This document shows, piece by piece, positions 43,004 through 50,270 of a stretch of 64,000 bases of DNA; the stretch's first letter is position 1, and each line of letters begins with the position of its first letter. Below the pieces are notes generated by a model. The model did not search any database. It saw only the letters and a list, made by a program, of their open reading frames with translations, and was not told the origin of the DNA. A program made the position numbers and the translations under genes. The DNA is from an uncultured Paracoccaceae bacterium (GTDB lineage: Bacteria; Pseudomonadota; Alphaproteobacteria; Rhodobacterales; Rhodobacteraceae): NCBI GenBank assembly GCA_947503175.1, contig CANNCO010000005.1, positions 62,001-126,000 on the forward strand, written 5' to 3'.

Positions 43004-43081
43004 TTACGAAAGGCCGAAAAACGAAAGAACGGCGATGACAACGACCACAAGGCCGACGATGTAAATAAGACGGTTCATCAT
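43004..43081 (-). CDS. 25-residue single-helix membrane microprotein
   Basis: The whole protein is one helix, MMNRLIYIVGLVVVVIAVLS, ending in FFGLS. GGGAG precedes the ATG; it lies 3 nt upstream of creA and 52 nt after the -10 of an exact EcfG promoter, so it is the first gene of that operon. I recall similar tiny MNRLIYIVGLVV-type proteins annotated in other Rhodobacteraceae, but did not check. Confidence 0.65.
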   Translation of the reverse strand: MMNRLIYIVGLVVVVIAVLSFFGLS

Positions 43082-43132
43082 TATAGCTCCCGGCTATCTG
43101 GTTGAGCGTGCAATCAGCGCGCTTGGGTTTAG

Positions 43133-43158
43133 AACGCCGGCAACTGCGGTTGTGTTCC
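43133..43158 (-). promoter_or_regulatory. EcfG-type promoter for the microprotein-creA-app1 operon
   Basis: Minus strand GGAAC (43154-43158), 17 nt, CGTT (43133-43136). Confidence 0.78.
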
Positions 43159-43288
43159 AGATTCTTTTTGGTTCGGGTCAGAATTTGGGGAGTTTGCGGC
43201 ACTGGAAGCGCCGCCACTTCCGTCTGCAGGGCAGGACCGAAGTAAAGCGTTTGTCCAAATGGCGGTATGACCCTCGGGTAGATAGCAA

Positions 43289-43317
43289 AGAGCCCGAAGT
43301 AGGGTACTCCGGGCTCT
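43289..43317 (-). terminator. terminator after the periplasmic PRC-barrel gene
   Basis: A 13-bp imperfect stem (AGAGCCCG core pairing with CGGGCTCT) with a 3-nt loop, 22 nt after the PRC-barrel stop on the minus strand, followed by TTGCT. Confidence 0.7.
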
Positions 43318-43338
43318 CAGATAGTCTAACGACGGGGT

Positions 43339-44187
43339 CTAGCCTTCGTCGTGGGCTGGCATCGCTTCAAGCATTTCTTTGGTGGTGTCCACATAGACCC
43401 GCAGAGACTCACCTTCAGTTTCACGCTTGATGGTTAGGCTTTCGAGACCTGTGGCGACTTCTTTTTCGCCAATGCCCAGGAAACCACCGACATCCAGCAC
43501 GGCTTCTTTCACCTGGCCATTGTCGTCAAGGACCACCTTGGACACTTCGCCGATCCACTCGTCATTGGTGTCGTAAACCGGTGCACCCGTCAGCATTTCG
43601 GCCGTCAGCGCTTCGCGTTCGTAGTCCTCGAACCCTTCGCGCGTGATTTCCGGCGCTGCGGCCCAGGCAAAGGCTTCTTCCGCCTTTTCCATGGTTGCGT
43701 CGGTCGCCTGCTCTGCGTCGTTGACGGCCGCATCCATCCAGGCGCCGATACGGTCGACGTCGAACTCGGGAGCGCGTTCGAGCATCTCGCGATCCGACTT
43801 GAACACGATGAAATACTCGCCGGGGTCGTCGCTGTCTGCAACCAGTCTCAACTGGTTCATGTTCACGGCAACGGTCTTTTCACCGATCCCAAGGAAACCG
43901 CCAATATCCAGCAACACGGCTTCGGTCGACCCGTCACGCGACAGGATGATGTCGTTGACTTCGCCGATATCGTTCCAATCCGTGCCGGTATCGACCATGA
44001 AGCCAGCGTCCACATCGGTTTCGGTTGTATAAATGCGCATTCCGATCAGATCCGATGCGCGCAGATCTGCGGCGGAATGGGCCTCTTGTGCATTGTCCAT
44101 GAACGTTTGCGAGGTGTATCCGTCACTTGCCACCGCAGGCAGTGACAGTGCGAAAATAACGGCTGTCGACGTCATGAGATTCTTCAT
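43339..44187 (-). CDS. periplasmic protein with two PRC-barrel repeats
   Basis: A 282-residue exported protein: signal peptide about 1-21 (ending LPAVASDG), then two PRC-barrel repeats, about 43-115 and 195-265. Each contains a copy of the same core, LDIGGFLGIGEKTVA in the first and LDVGGFLGIGEKEVA in the second. The linker is Glu/Ala-rich. Tandem exported PRC-barrels are frequent in rhizobia and Rhodobacteraceae; function unknown. A near-match EcfG promoter (GGAAC, 17 nt, AGTT) lies upstream at 44239-44264. Confidence 0.88.
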   Translation of the reverse strand: MKNLMTSTAVIFALSLPAVASDGYTSQTFMDNAQEAHSAADLRASDLIGMRIYTTETDVDAGFMVDTGTDWNDIGEVNDIILSRDGSTEAVLLDIGGFLGIGEKTVAVNMNQLRLVADSDDPGEYFIVFKSDREMLERAPEFDVDRIGAWMDAAVNDAEQATDATMEKAEEAFAWAAAPEITREGFEDYEREALTAEMLTGAPVYDTNDEWIGEVSKVVLDDNGQVKEAVLDVGGFLGIGEKEVATGLESLTIKRETEGESLRVYVDTTKEMLEAMPAHDEG

Positions 44188-44238
44188 AGCTTAACCCTCT
44201 TTGTGATGTTTTTGGCATTAGATGCCAATCACTTACCC

Positions 44239-44264
44239 AACTGTCGGCCATGAGAAATGGTTCC
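44239..44264 (-). promoter_or_regulatory. near-match EcfG promoter for the periplasmic PRC-barrel gene
   Basis: Minus strand GGAAC (44260-44264), 17 nt, AGTT (44239-44242), about 50 nt before the start codon. Confidence 0.5.
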
Positions 44265-44472
44265 CGGCCATCGCAGATATTTTTGAATGAATGTCAGTCC
44301 TGATGGTCTGGAGGTCGCTGCGTTGCGCCTGGCTCAATGCGGATCGCCTTGTTTACATGATCGACACAGGACAATCGCGGAACTGAAGCGCATCGGAACA
44401 GCAATCCATCACCGTCAATGTTCATCTCGAAGAGCAGAAAGATGCGCGTCCGGTGCTGCCCGGAGAACTGAA

Positions 44473-44500
44473 AAACGCGGCCCGTTTCGGAGCCGCGTTT
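44473..44500 (-). terminator. terminator after the 59-residue membrane protein
   Basis: Perfect 9-bp stem AAACGCGGC / GCCGCGTTT with a 10-nt loop; on the minus strand it runs into TTCAGTTC after a T-rich stem end. Confidence 0.7.
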
Positions 44501-44539
44501 CCATTTACGATTGTATTATATCGTGACCTGTGGCCGGCC

Positions 44540-44719
44540 TCAGTTGCCGTCGATTTCGCCTTCAATGCTGCCGACGCCCGGAATTGTGACCTGCACGTCC
44601 GGCTGATCGAAAACGCCGCCCTCGCCGAACGCCAGCCACGCTGCTGCGCCAACTGCAATGACTGCTACACAAAACGCGATGATCATCGTGCTGTTACTGC
44701 CGTTCGCTTGATCGGCCAT
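44540..44719 (-). CDS. 59-residue membrane-anchored protein
   Basis: Begins MADQANGSNSTMIIAFCVAV: a polar start, one helix (about 12-31) and a short acidic tail with FDQPDVQVTIPGVGSIEGEI. The tail segment PDVQVTIPG resembles PDVDVTVEG in the 83-residue protein at 40146. AAAGGAG lies upstream of ATG 44719, which I prefer to the ATG at 44752 that falls on the EcfG -10. Exact EcfG promoter and own terminator. Function unknown. Confidence 0.72.
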   Translation of the reverse strand: MADQANGSNSTMIIAFCVAVIAVGAAAWLAFGEGGVFDQPDVQVTIPGVGSIEGEIDGN

Positions 44720-44750
44720 TTTTGAAGTCTCCTTTTTGTTCCACCACGAC

Positions 44751-44776
44751 AACGCGATCGGGAGCCGATTGGTTCC
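44751..44776 (-). promoter_or_regulatory. EcfG-type promoter for the 59-residue protein
   Basis: Minus strand GGAAC (44772-44776), 17 nt, CGTT (44751-44754), 31 nt before ATG 44719. Confidence 0.82.
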
Positions 44777-44841
44777 CGAACAGGTTTTCCGGCCGGGAAC
44801 TCATTAAAACCGAGGACAATCGAAACTTCGTTCGAATGGTT

Positions 44842-44866
44842 GGAACTTTTTCCGAACCTGCCCGTT
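44842..44866 (+). promoter_or_regulatory. EcfG-type promoter for the 44898 gene
   Basis: GGAAC, 16 nt, CGTT; the -10 ends 31 nt before ATG 44898. Divergent from the 44751 promoter. Confidence 0.82.
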
Positions 44867-44897
44867 GTCCACGCACAACAACCTGATGGAGGGTAGG

Positions 44898-45377
44898 ATG
44901 AGTATTCAGAGATTTGCTGTCGCCGCTGTACTGGCATCGACGACCGCCGCAGCAGCGAGCGATACACCGGTCAAATCCGTGGACGTTCAGTTCGATCAGA
45001 GCGCTATCGAAAGCGTCGAAGCGGTTCAGTTCTGGGGAAACCTCGAAACCGATCTTGAAGTTGCGATCATGGAGCGGGTTGCCGACCGGTTGTCCGACAG
45101 TGGTTCGGAGATCAAGATCGACATTGATGAATTGCTGGTGTCGAACAGCTTTGCCGCCGCTCTTGGCGCCGACTCTGTTCTGGCAGGCGATATCGCCATC
45201 ACCAACGAAGACGACAACACCAAGAACAGCTTTTATTCGCTGACGATCAATCTCACACAGGCCGGCGATCTGGTAAGCGATGGCGAAACGACGTCGCTGC
45301 TCACACTGCCCGAGGAAGACGCCTATGCAGCGATGGTCGATGCCTATGCGGCAAGCGTCGTGGAACGCATGCGCTGA
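44898..45377 (+). CDS. exported protein of unknown function
   Basis: A 159-residue protein with a signal peptide (about 1-21, ending STTAAAASDT). The mature part is acidic and alternates helices and strands (IMERVADRLSDSGSEIKIDI, SFYSLTINLTQAGDLVSDG). No family recognised. The start ATG 44898 has GGAGGGT upstream; an earlier in-frame codon lies in the promoter leader. It heads a two-gene EcfG unit with the entericidin-like lipoprotein. Confidence 0.75.
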   Translation: MSIQRFAVAAVLASTTAAAASDTPVKSVDVQFDQSAIESVEAVQFWGNLETDLEVAIMERVADRLSDSGSEIKIDIDELLVSNSFAAALGADSVLAGDIAITNEDDNTKNSFYSLTINLTQAGDLVSDGETTSLLTLPEEDAYAAMVDAYAASVVERMR

Positions 45378-45420
45378 ACGCGCTCGGGAAGAACGAAGAA
45401 CTGAAATGAAGGAGAGTGTT

Positions 45421-45558
45421 TTGCGTACGTCTTTTGTTGCATTGATCGCCTTTCTCGGATTGGCAGCCTGCGAAACCGTTGAGGGCTTTGGTCAGGATGT
45501 GGAGGCCGGTGGCGAGGCCATTCAGGACGCGTCCAACGAAGTTCAGGAAGATCTCTGA
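45421..45558 (+). CDS. entericidin-like small lipoprotein
   Basis: A 45-residue lipoprotein from TTG 45421 with AAGGAGAG upstream (an ATG at 45406 overlaps that ribosome-binding site). Lipobox LGLAAC near residue 16, then a short polar, acidic tail (VEGFGQDVEAGGEAIQDASN) typical of entericidin A/B proteins. These are envelope lipoproteins under stress control in other bacteria. A strong terminator follows. Confidence 0.82.
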   Translation: MRTSFVALIAFLGLAACETVEGFGQDVEAGGEAIQDASNEVQEDL

Positions 45559-45583
45559 CAAACCACGAAGCCCATGTGGCAAG

Positions 45584-45611
45584 CGGCGCCTCGGATCAGT
45601 CCGAGGCGCCG
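45584..45611 (+). terminator. terminator after the entericidin-like gene
   Basis: Perfect 12-bp stem CGGCGCCTCGGA / TCCGAGGCGCCG, loop TCAG, then TTCTCG. Almost identical to the hairpin at 5612-5639, and also positioned beside a tiny-gene copy. Confidence 0.75.
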
Positions 45612-45731
45612 TTCTCGTCGAGTAGATCGAGTTGGGTTGATGTTTGAGCGTTCACTCCATCGGAGCTTGGCGAGCGGTCTTTACCACGCGGTCAGAACCC
45701 GGAGGTATTTCCATGCCATTCCGGTGGTTGT

Positions 45732-45902
45732 TTATGCTTCGCTTTCTGATCTCTTCGCCGGGTCGTTCTCCGCCTTGAACAGCTTTGGACTCTCCGGTTG
45801 CGCCACGGCTTTCGGCCGCTGCAACGCATTGGCCAGTTTGCCGAGGCGCTTTTCGAACGCCGATTTTTCTTTTTTGCGAACCAATTCTGAAGACTGTCTC
45901 AT
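45732..45902 (-). CDS. conserved tiny basic protein, copy 2
   Basis: A 56-residue protein beginning MRQSSELVRKKEKSAFEKRL, paralogue of 5760-5945. Silent third-position changes dominate between the copies. GGAAGAGGT precedes the ATG, and the upstream 98 nt are conserved. The tail is shorter and ends SESEA. No overlapping downstream gene is intact here: the frame matching the 37-residue protein of copy 1 carries a stop. Function unknown. Confidence 0.62.
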   Translation of the reverse strand: MRQSSELVRKKEKSAFEKRLGKLANALQRPKAVAQPESPKLFKAENDPAKRSESEA

Positions 45903-46001
45903 ACCTACCTCTTCCTTGGACTGTCGATGACAAAAGTGTCGTGAGGTTTGGCAGCAAAAGTGCGACGGAAAACCGGCTAGTTAACGGTGTATTGACACTG
46001 C
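45903..46001 (-). promoter_or_regulatory. conserved leader/promoter block of tiny gene, copy 2
   Basis: Gapless counterpart of 5946-6043, with the same CAGTGTCAATACACCGTTAAC and GCACTTTTGCTGCCAAA elements at the same distance from the start codon. Confidence 0.55.
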
Positions 46002-46158
46002 GAGGGTTCAAGGTCCGCCCGAAATCGCGGTTTTGTTTCCTTTTTCTTTGCTCTGGGTATGGCCGTGCCGAAAAATCACCCGGCGTTGCGCGTTGAGCTT
46101 CGGTTTGAGACTCTGAATCGTCCGGGTCATTGTCACCACATCCCGACGAATGAGATCG

Positions 46159-46383
46159 TCAAGGACGGCGTCGACGTTTCTGTCGCCAGAGGGCAAACCG
46201 GTTTCGCAGGACCGCAGTTACATCGCCAACCCAAAAGAAGGCGAGAACGATCATGACAATCGGTGCAAGGACCAACAGAGACCCTTTCGGAATGCGGTCT
46301 GATCGCGTCAGGCCCCGAGACGTGGGGAACGTGCCGGCGGAAGTGCCGCGCATAAGGAGATTTTCTGGTTTGTCGTGTTTCAA
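46159..46383 (-). CDS. possible 74-residue single-helix membrane protein
   Basis: A frame with a TTG start (or ATG 46353) that contains one good transmembrane helix, LLVLAPIVMIVLAFFWVGDV, followed by a very basic tail (LWRQKRRRRP). Initiation signals are weak. A second frame (46008-46196, about 62 residues) overlaps its end and is even less certain. Family not recognised. Confidence 0.35.
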   Translation of the reverse strand: MKHDKPENLLMRGTSAGTFPTSRGLTRSDRIPKGSLLVLAPIVMIVLAFFWVGDVTAVLRNRFALWRQKRRRRP

Positions 46384-46884
46384 GCTCGACCAACTGAGTA
46401 TCTGAGCCCCGGCCTTCGACAGGACGAGGGATTTTGGAGTTTTCCAAAGTGCAACTTGCCCGGCCTTCCGGGCTTAATCGGCAAAATACGCATGCCGTGG
46501 GATCAAACATACGTTCGGGCAACCCTGGTCGCCCGTGTCAGACGGAGAACCACTTGCCACCACTGGGAAGCCGCGCGTGCGCCCGCGCTGGCAGGAACTA
46601 CGGTTTCGCCAGCTCTGTCATTAACCTGTGACATAGCAACTGGATGACGTTGCGAAATGCGGCAACGAGGCAGTTGCTGAAAAGGGACGTGAAGGACACT
46701 CCGGCGATGGAAACTGATCCGCTCAGAACCCGAACGAGCCTGCGCGGTTACCTGACTGGCAACGACTTGCAGAGCGGGGAGGGTGGCTGAGGCACTAGGT
46801 AGGCCAGCGTTTTTCCTGTAGGCAAGTATAACATATGTTAATGAAATGTCCTGGATTTAGGAACATTTGGGGAACAAAGTAAGC
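46384..46884. other. poorly coding intergenic region
   Basis: About 500 nt without a supported gene. Short frames exist (for example a 48-codon frame near 46644-46790) but lack homology or good start signals. The promoter of the Crp/Fnr gene must be at its right end. Confidence 0.4.
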
Positions 46885-47637
46885 ATGCAGACGGGCATTG
46901 TCGCCAGTATTCAACCGGCCGAGACTGCGAGTGCACTCGTTCGAAAGCTGGGTGCGCTCTGCCTGCTGTCCGAGGAAGAGATTGCGTATCTGGAAGGGCT
47001 TCAGAACAATACCCTGAGCGTGGATAAGGGGCGGGACTTCATAGAAGAGAACGCAGACTTGAGAACGACTTTCATCGTGATGGAAGGCTGGGCCATCAGA
47101 TACGGCCTCCTGTCGAATGGGCGTCGGCAGATCCTCAGCTATGCATTGCCGGGCGATATCCTGGGATTGCACGTGAATTTCAGGGCCGCCGCCACATACA
47201 GCGCTTCTGCCCTGACACCATTGACGCTTGCAGTGGTCGATCCGCGGCGGGTTCTGGAGATTTCGCAGAAGTATCCCATCATTGCTGCCGGGCTGAGTTG
47301 GTGCACGGCACGTGAGTTTGCAATCCTTGGTGACCAGGCTGTGCGTTTGGGGCGGTTGTCGGCCCAGCAGCGTTTGGCACATCTTCTGCTTGAGCTCTGG
47401 CATCGTGTCGAGTTGATCGGCAACGGCGCGGGCGACTGGCTGGAGATGCACATGACGCAGGCCGATCTTGCGGACACACTTGGCCTTAGCCTTGTCCACA
47501 CCAATCGAAGCCTCAGTGCGCTCCGCAGGCAGGGCCTTATCACGGTGCACAAAGACCATGTCCGGTTAGACGACATAGACGCCCTTATCGAGATGACCGA
47601 CTTCAATCCAAAACACCTGTCGGAGTTCCGTGTCTGA
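46885..47637 (+). CDS. Crp/Fnr-family transcriptional regulator, second member
   Basis: A 250-residue regulator with an N-terminal cyclic-nucleotide-binding-like barrel (SNGRRQILSYALPGDILGLH near residue 80) and a C-terminal winged helix (TQADLADTLGLSLVHTNRSL). It lacks the N-terminal cysteine pair of the protein at 22697-23425 but shares the HTH core LGLSLVHTN, so the two may read related sites. Start ATG 46885 with GGGGAAC upstream. It lies alone beside the weakly coding zone before tRNA-Tyr. Confidence 0.9.
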   Translation: MQTGIVASIQPAETASALVRKLGALCLLSEEEIAYLEGLQNNTLSVDKGRDFIEENADLRTTFIVMEGWAIRYGLLSNGRRQILSYALPGDILGLHVNFRAAATYSASALTPLTLAVVDPRRVLEISQKYPIIAAGLSWCTAREFAILGDQAVRLGRLSAQQRLAHLLLELWHRVELIGNGAGDWLEMHMTQADLADTLGLSLVHTNRSLSALRRQGLITVHKDHVRLDDIDALIEMTDFNPKHLSEFRV

Positions 47638-47956
47638 GGAAACGGGTCACGCCACTCCGCCGATAACTCCTGCAGCTTGGCATTCCAATTCTCCAAAGTC
47701 ATCACCCGCTTTGGACCGAAAGGTTCCGTGCTGCCGTACTTCGGCCTGTGTTTCTGGAGAGTTTTCGGGCTGATCCCTTGGCCGCTGAACCACGGCTTGA
47801 GTTGTCCGTCATTTGGTTGGGCGGACACGACACAAAAAGAGCGTTCGATGGCGGAAACAGAAAACGCCGTGCCGGGAGGTGCAAAACTAGGCTGCGAGGC
47901 GCACGATATGTCTCAAATGCTGTCTTTGCAGACTAAGTCGTTGGTTTAAGGGAGAA
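47638..47956. other. intergenic region before tRNA-Tyr
   Basis: No supported gene. A minus-strand frame at 47638-47828 has a protein-like first part, but it runs on antisense to the Crp/Fnr gene and has no recognised family. Confidence 0.35.
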
Positions 47957-48040
47957 TGGTGGGCGACCCTGGAATCGAACCAGGCGTGCGTCTCCGCGAG
48001 GGAGTTACAGTCCCCTGCCACACCTTGCGGCCTGTCGCCC
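47957..48040 (-). tRNA. tRNA-Tyr (anticodon GTA)
   Basis: Minus strand. Acceptor stem GGGCGAC pairs with GTCGCCC, a long class II variable arm is present, the T arm is CTGGTTCGATTCCAG, and the 3' CCA is encoded. The anticodon loop CTGTAAC places GTA at 48006-48008. Confidence 0.95.
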
Positions 48041-48105
48041 ACGAAGGCGGTGGATAGCTCCGCCCCCTCAGACCGTCAACTGCAAAATGCGCTCCTGCGG
48101 GCGTT

Positions 48106-48453
48106 TCAACCCATGATCTTCAGGGCATTGCCATCCGGGTCGCGGCACTCGAACGAGCGCGAACCGTCCGCATTCTCGAACACGGCGGCGCCCGCATCCG
48201 CATATCCGTTCAGGCGGTCGGCAAGCTCATCGATCCCGTCGGACCAAAGGTGAAAGTCCACCGAACCTCCAGGTTTGCGGTCGCCACCACCCCGACCGGG
48301 TACGTAAAGCGCGATGCCAAGCCCATCCATGTCGAACTGCGCCCAACCGAACTCTGCAGCTTCGAATACCGGTGCGCGCGCAAACAGCGCAGTATAAAAC
48401 GGGACAGCAACGCTCAGATCCCGCACCGGGATCTTCAGAAGGGCAAGTCGCAT
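48106..48453 (-). CDS. VOC (glyoxalase/bleomycin-resistance-like) protein
   Basis: A 115-residue single-domain vicinal-oxygen-chelate protein: PVRDLSVAVPFYTALFARAP near residue 9, VDFHLWSDGIDELADRL near residue 65, and the closing SFECRDPDGNALKIMG. These match glyoxalase-superfamily folds. Substrate unknown. Start ATG 48453; it is divergent from rlmB. Open frame upstream overlaps rlmB and is not coding. Confidence 0.85.
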   Translation of the reverse strand: MRLALLKIPVRDLSVAVPFYTALFARAPVFEAAEFGWAQFDMDGLGIALYVPGRGGGDRKPGGSVDFHLWSDGIDELADRLNGYADAGAAVFENADGSRSFECRDPDGNALKIMG

Positions 48454-48543
48454 CTTGTGTCTCCATCGCCTCTGCGCTTTCAGCTTGCGGACAGTTGCCT
48501 CCAGGGCGCAAGGTCCGCCGCAAGAAATTCCGGGAGAGCGACA

Positions 48544-49320
48544 GTGAAGAAACCCAAATGGGTCGTTGAAAAAGAGCGCGCAAAACGCGCATCGGCGGCA
48601 GAAACGATCTGGCTCTTCGGACTTCACGCCGTCCGCGATGCGCTGCAAAATCCCAAACGGATCAAGCTGCGCCTTATCCTGACACAGAATGCGCGCGACC
48701 GGCTGGGGGATGCCGTGGGGCAGGGGGGCATCGAGCCCGAAATCGCCGATCCGCGCCGCTTTCCGGCACCTCTGGCGCCCGATTCCGTCCACCAGGGCGC
48801 GGCGCTTGAGGTGAAGCCCCTGAGCTGGGGCCAGATTGATGATCTTTTGTCGGAAGGTGAGGGTGAACCGCTGGTCCTCTGTCTCGACCGGGTGACCGAT
48901 CCGCATAACGTGGGTGCGATCCTCCGATCGGCCGAGGTCTTTGGCGCCGCCGCGGTCATTGCCCCCGCACGCCATTCCGCTCCGGAAACGGGGGCACTGG
49001 CCAAGACCGCGTCGGGGGCGCTCGAGCGCCAGCCCTATCTTCGGGTCACTAATCTGGCACAGGCCATGGAAAAGCTGAGGGACATGGGGTTTGTCCTTCT
49101 GGGGCTTGATGGCGAAGCCGACAGAACGCTCGAAGAAGCGCTGAAAGAGCGCGAGGGCCGTCAGGTCGCATTGGTACTCGGAGCCGAAGGGCCGGGACTG
49201 CGCGAAAAAACCCGGGAAACCTGCGATATGCTTGTGCGGATCGACGCGGCGGGCAGTTTTGGGTCGCTCAACGTCTCAAATGCCGCCGCGGTGGCCCTAT
49301 ATGCTACGAGACGACGCTGA
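48544..49320 (+). CDS. rlmB: 23S rRNA 2'-O-methyltransferase RlmB (TrmH family)
   Basis: A 258-residue SPOUT methyltransferase. An N-terminal RNA-binding domain (WLFGLHAVRDALQNPKRIKL) precedes the SPOUT core with LDRVTDPHNVGAILRSAEVF near residue 118, LVLGAEGPGLREKT near residue 206 and GSLNVSNAAAVALYA near residue 240. It would 2'-O-methylate G2251 of 23S rRNA using SAM. The start is GTG 48544, preceded by GGGAG. Not in an operon with trmB or rnr here. Confidence 0.93.
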   Translation: MKKPKWVVEKERAKRASAAETIWLFGLHAVRDALQNPKRIKLRLILTQNARDRLGDAVGQGGIEPEIADPRRFPAPLAPDSVHQGAALEVKPLSWGQIDDLLSEGEGEPLVLCLDRVTDPHNVGAILRSAEVFGAAAVIAPARHSAPETGALAKTASGALERQPYLRVTNLAQAMEKLRDMGFVLLGLDGEADRTLEEALKEREGRQVALVLGAEGPGLREKTRETCDMLVRIDAAGSFGSLNVSNAAAVALYATRRR

Positions 49321-49331
49321 CCGGACGGATC

Positions 49332-49628
49332 ATGACCAACCAGAAGATAGCCACATGCTGTTACTGCGGCACGCGCGCCGCGCTGGTCCTGCGGGGCAAG
49401 GACAGGCATGAACTTGCCTGCTCCAATTGCGGTGCGCCGCTTCATGACCTGAAGATGTTGCGCCGGGACCACGATGGCCACGCAGGTCTGGTCAAACCAT
49501 CGCGCGTGCGGGGCGCGCCGAAACCCAAGCACGCCCCGCGCAAACAGAAAAAGCGAAAGCGCCGCAAAAGTATCAAGCGCAAGATATTCGAAGAGGCGTG
49601 GGATATCCTCGAAGACATCTTTGACTGA
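49332..49628 (+). CDS. small zinc-ribbon protein
   Basis: A 98-residue protein. CCYCGTRAAL near residue 9 and CSNCGAPLHD near residue 30 form a zinc ribbon with two CxxC knuckles. The middle is extremely basic (KHAPRKQKKRKRRKSIKRK) and the end acidic/aromatic (EEAWDILEDIFD). Family recognised only as a conserved Rhodobacteraceae-type hypothetical. It may bind nucleic acid, given the basic stretch; that is a guess. Follows rlmB closely and is probably cotranscribed. Confidence 0.8.
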   Translation: MTNQKIATCCYCGTRAALVLRGKDRHELACSNCGAPLHDLKMLRRDHDGHAGLVKPSRVRGAPKPKHAPRKQKKRKRRKSIKRKIFEEAWDILEDIFD

Positions 49629-49739
49629 AACAAACCTCACGAACGGGCCGTGGGCCATCACGGCTCTGCCAAGGGATGTGGCAACCTGCGAGGGGTGACC
49701 CCAGATGCGATCCAGTCGAACCTAAACACGAGAAGACCC

Positions 49740-50195
49740 ATGAACCGCAGAACCCTGATCCTGTCCGGCCTCGCCGCGCTCCCCGTCGCAGGCCTCGCCC
49801 GTGGCGCGTGGGCCGCAAACCCACCTGTCTATTCCGAAGGCTCCGTTGCCATCGATGGAACCGATGCCGTTGCCTATTTCACCGAATCCCGACCTGTTGC
49901 GGGTTCGCCTGACTTCACGACCTTCTGGAACGGCGCGACATGGCGGTTCTCCACTGCCGAAAACCGCGATCTCTTTGTGGCGGACCCCGGGGCATATGCG
50001 CCACAATATGGCGGCTATTGTGCCTGGGCCGTCGCCGAAGGTTATATCGCGCCCACGGTACCCGAGGCTTGGACCATCCATGACGGCAAGCTGTATCTCA
50101 ATTTCTCGCGCCGCATCCGGCGGCGGTGGGAACGCGACATTCCCGGCAACACTGCACGCGGCGACGCCAACTGGCCGGCCATCCTGACAGCGTGA
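49740..50195 (+). CDS. exported YHS-domain protein
   Basis: A 151-residue protein with a Tat-like or Sec signal peptide (MNRRTLILSGLAALPVAGLA, about 1-26). The YHS core is IDGTDAVAYFTESRPVAGSP followed by WRFSTAENRDLFVADP and YAPQYGGYCAWAV; the single cysteine in GGYCAWA is typical. YHS domains bind metals, especially copper, in related proteins. Start ATG 49740. Single gene. Confidence 0.88.
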   Translation: MNRRTLILSGLAALPVAGLARGAWAANPPVYSEGSVAIDGTDAVAYFTESRPVAGSPDFTTFWNGATWRFSTAENRDLFVADPGAYAPQYGGYCAWAVAEGYIAPTVPEAWTIHDGKLYLNFSRRIRRRWERDIPGNTARGDANWPAILTA

Positions 50196-50270
50196 CGGCG
50201 GGTTTACAGTCTGTTCACGTTTTCGACAGGTGCTCTTCTAAGCGACGAAGCGTTGCCTAAATGTATCACA

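Larger units (their letters stand above)
44188..44539. other. intergenic region between two minus-strand genes
   Basis: It holds the near-match EcfG promoter for the PRC-barrel gene and the terminator of the 59-residue gene. I see no further gene. Confidence 0.5.

Noticed and set aside
46644-46790. 48-codon plus-strand frame before the Crp/Fnr gene
   Set aside because: No ribosome-binding site, domain, helix or conserved context to support translation.
45584-48040. Possible remnant of an integrated element next to tRNA-Tyr
   Set aside because: The region is poorly coding and abuts a tRNA, but I found no integrase, transposase or repeated tRNA end in the window.
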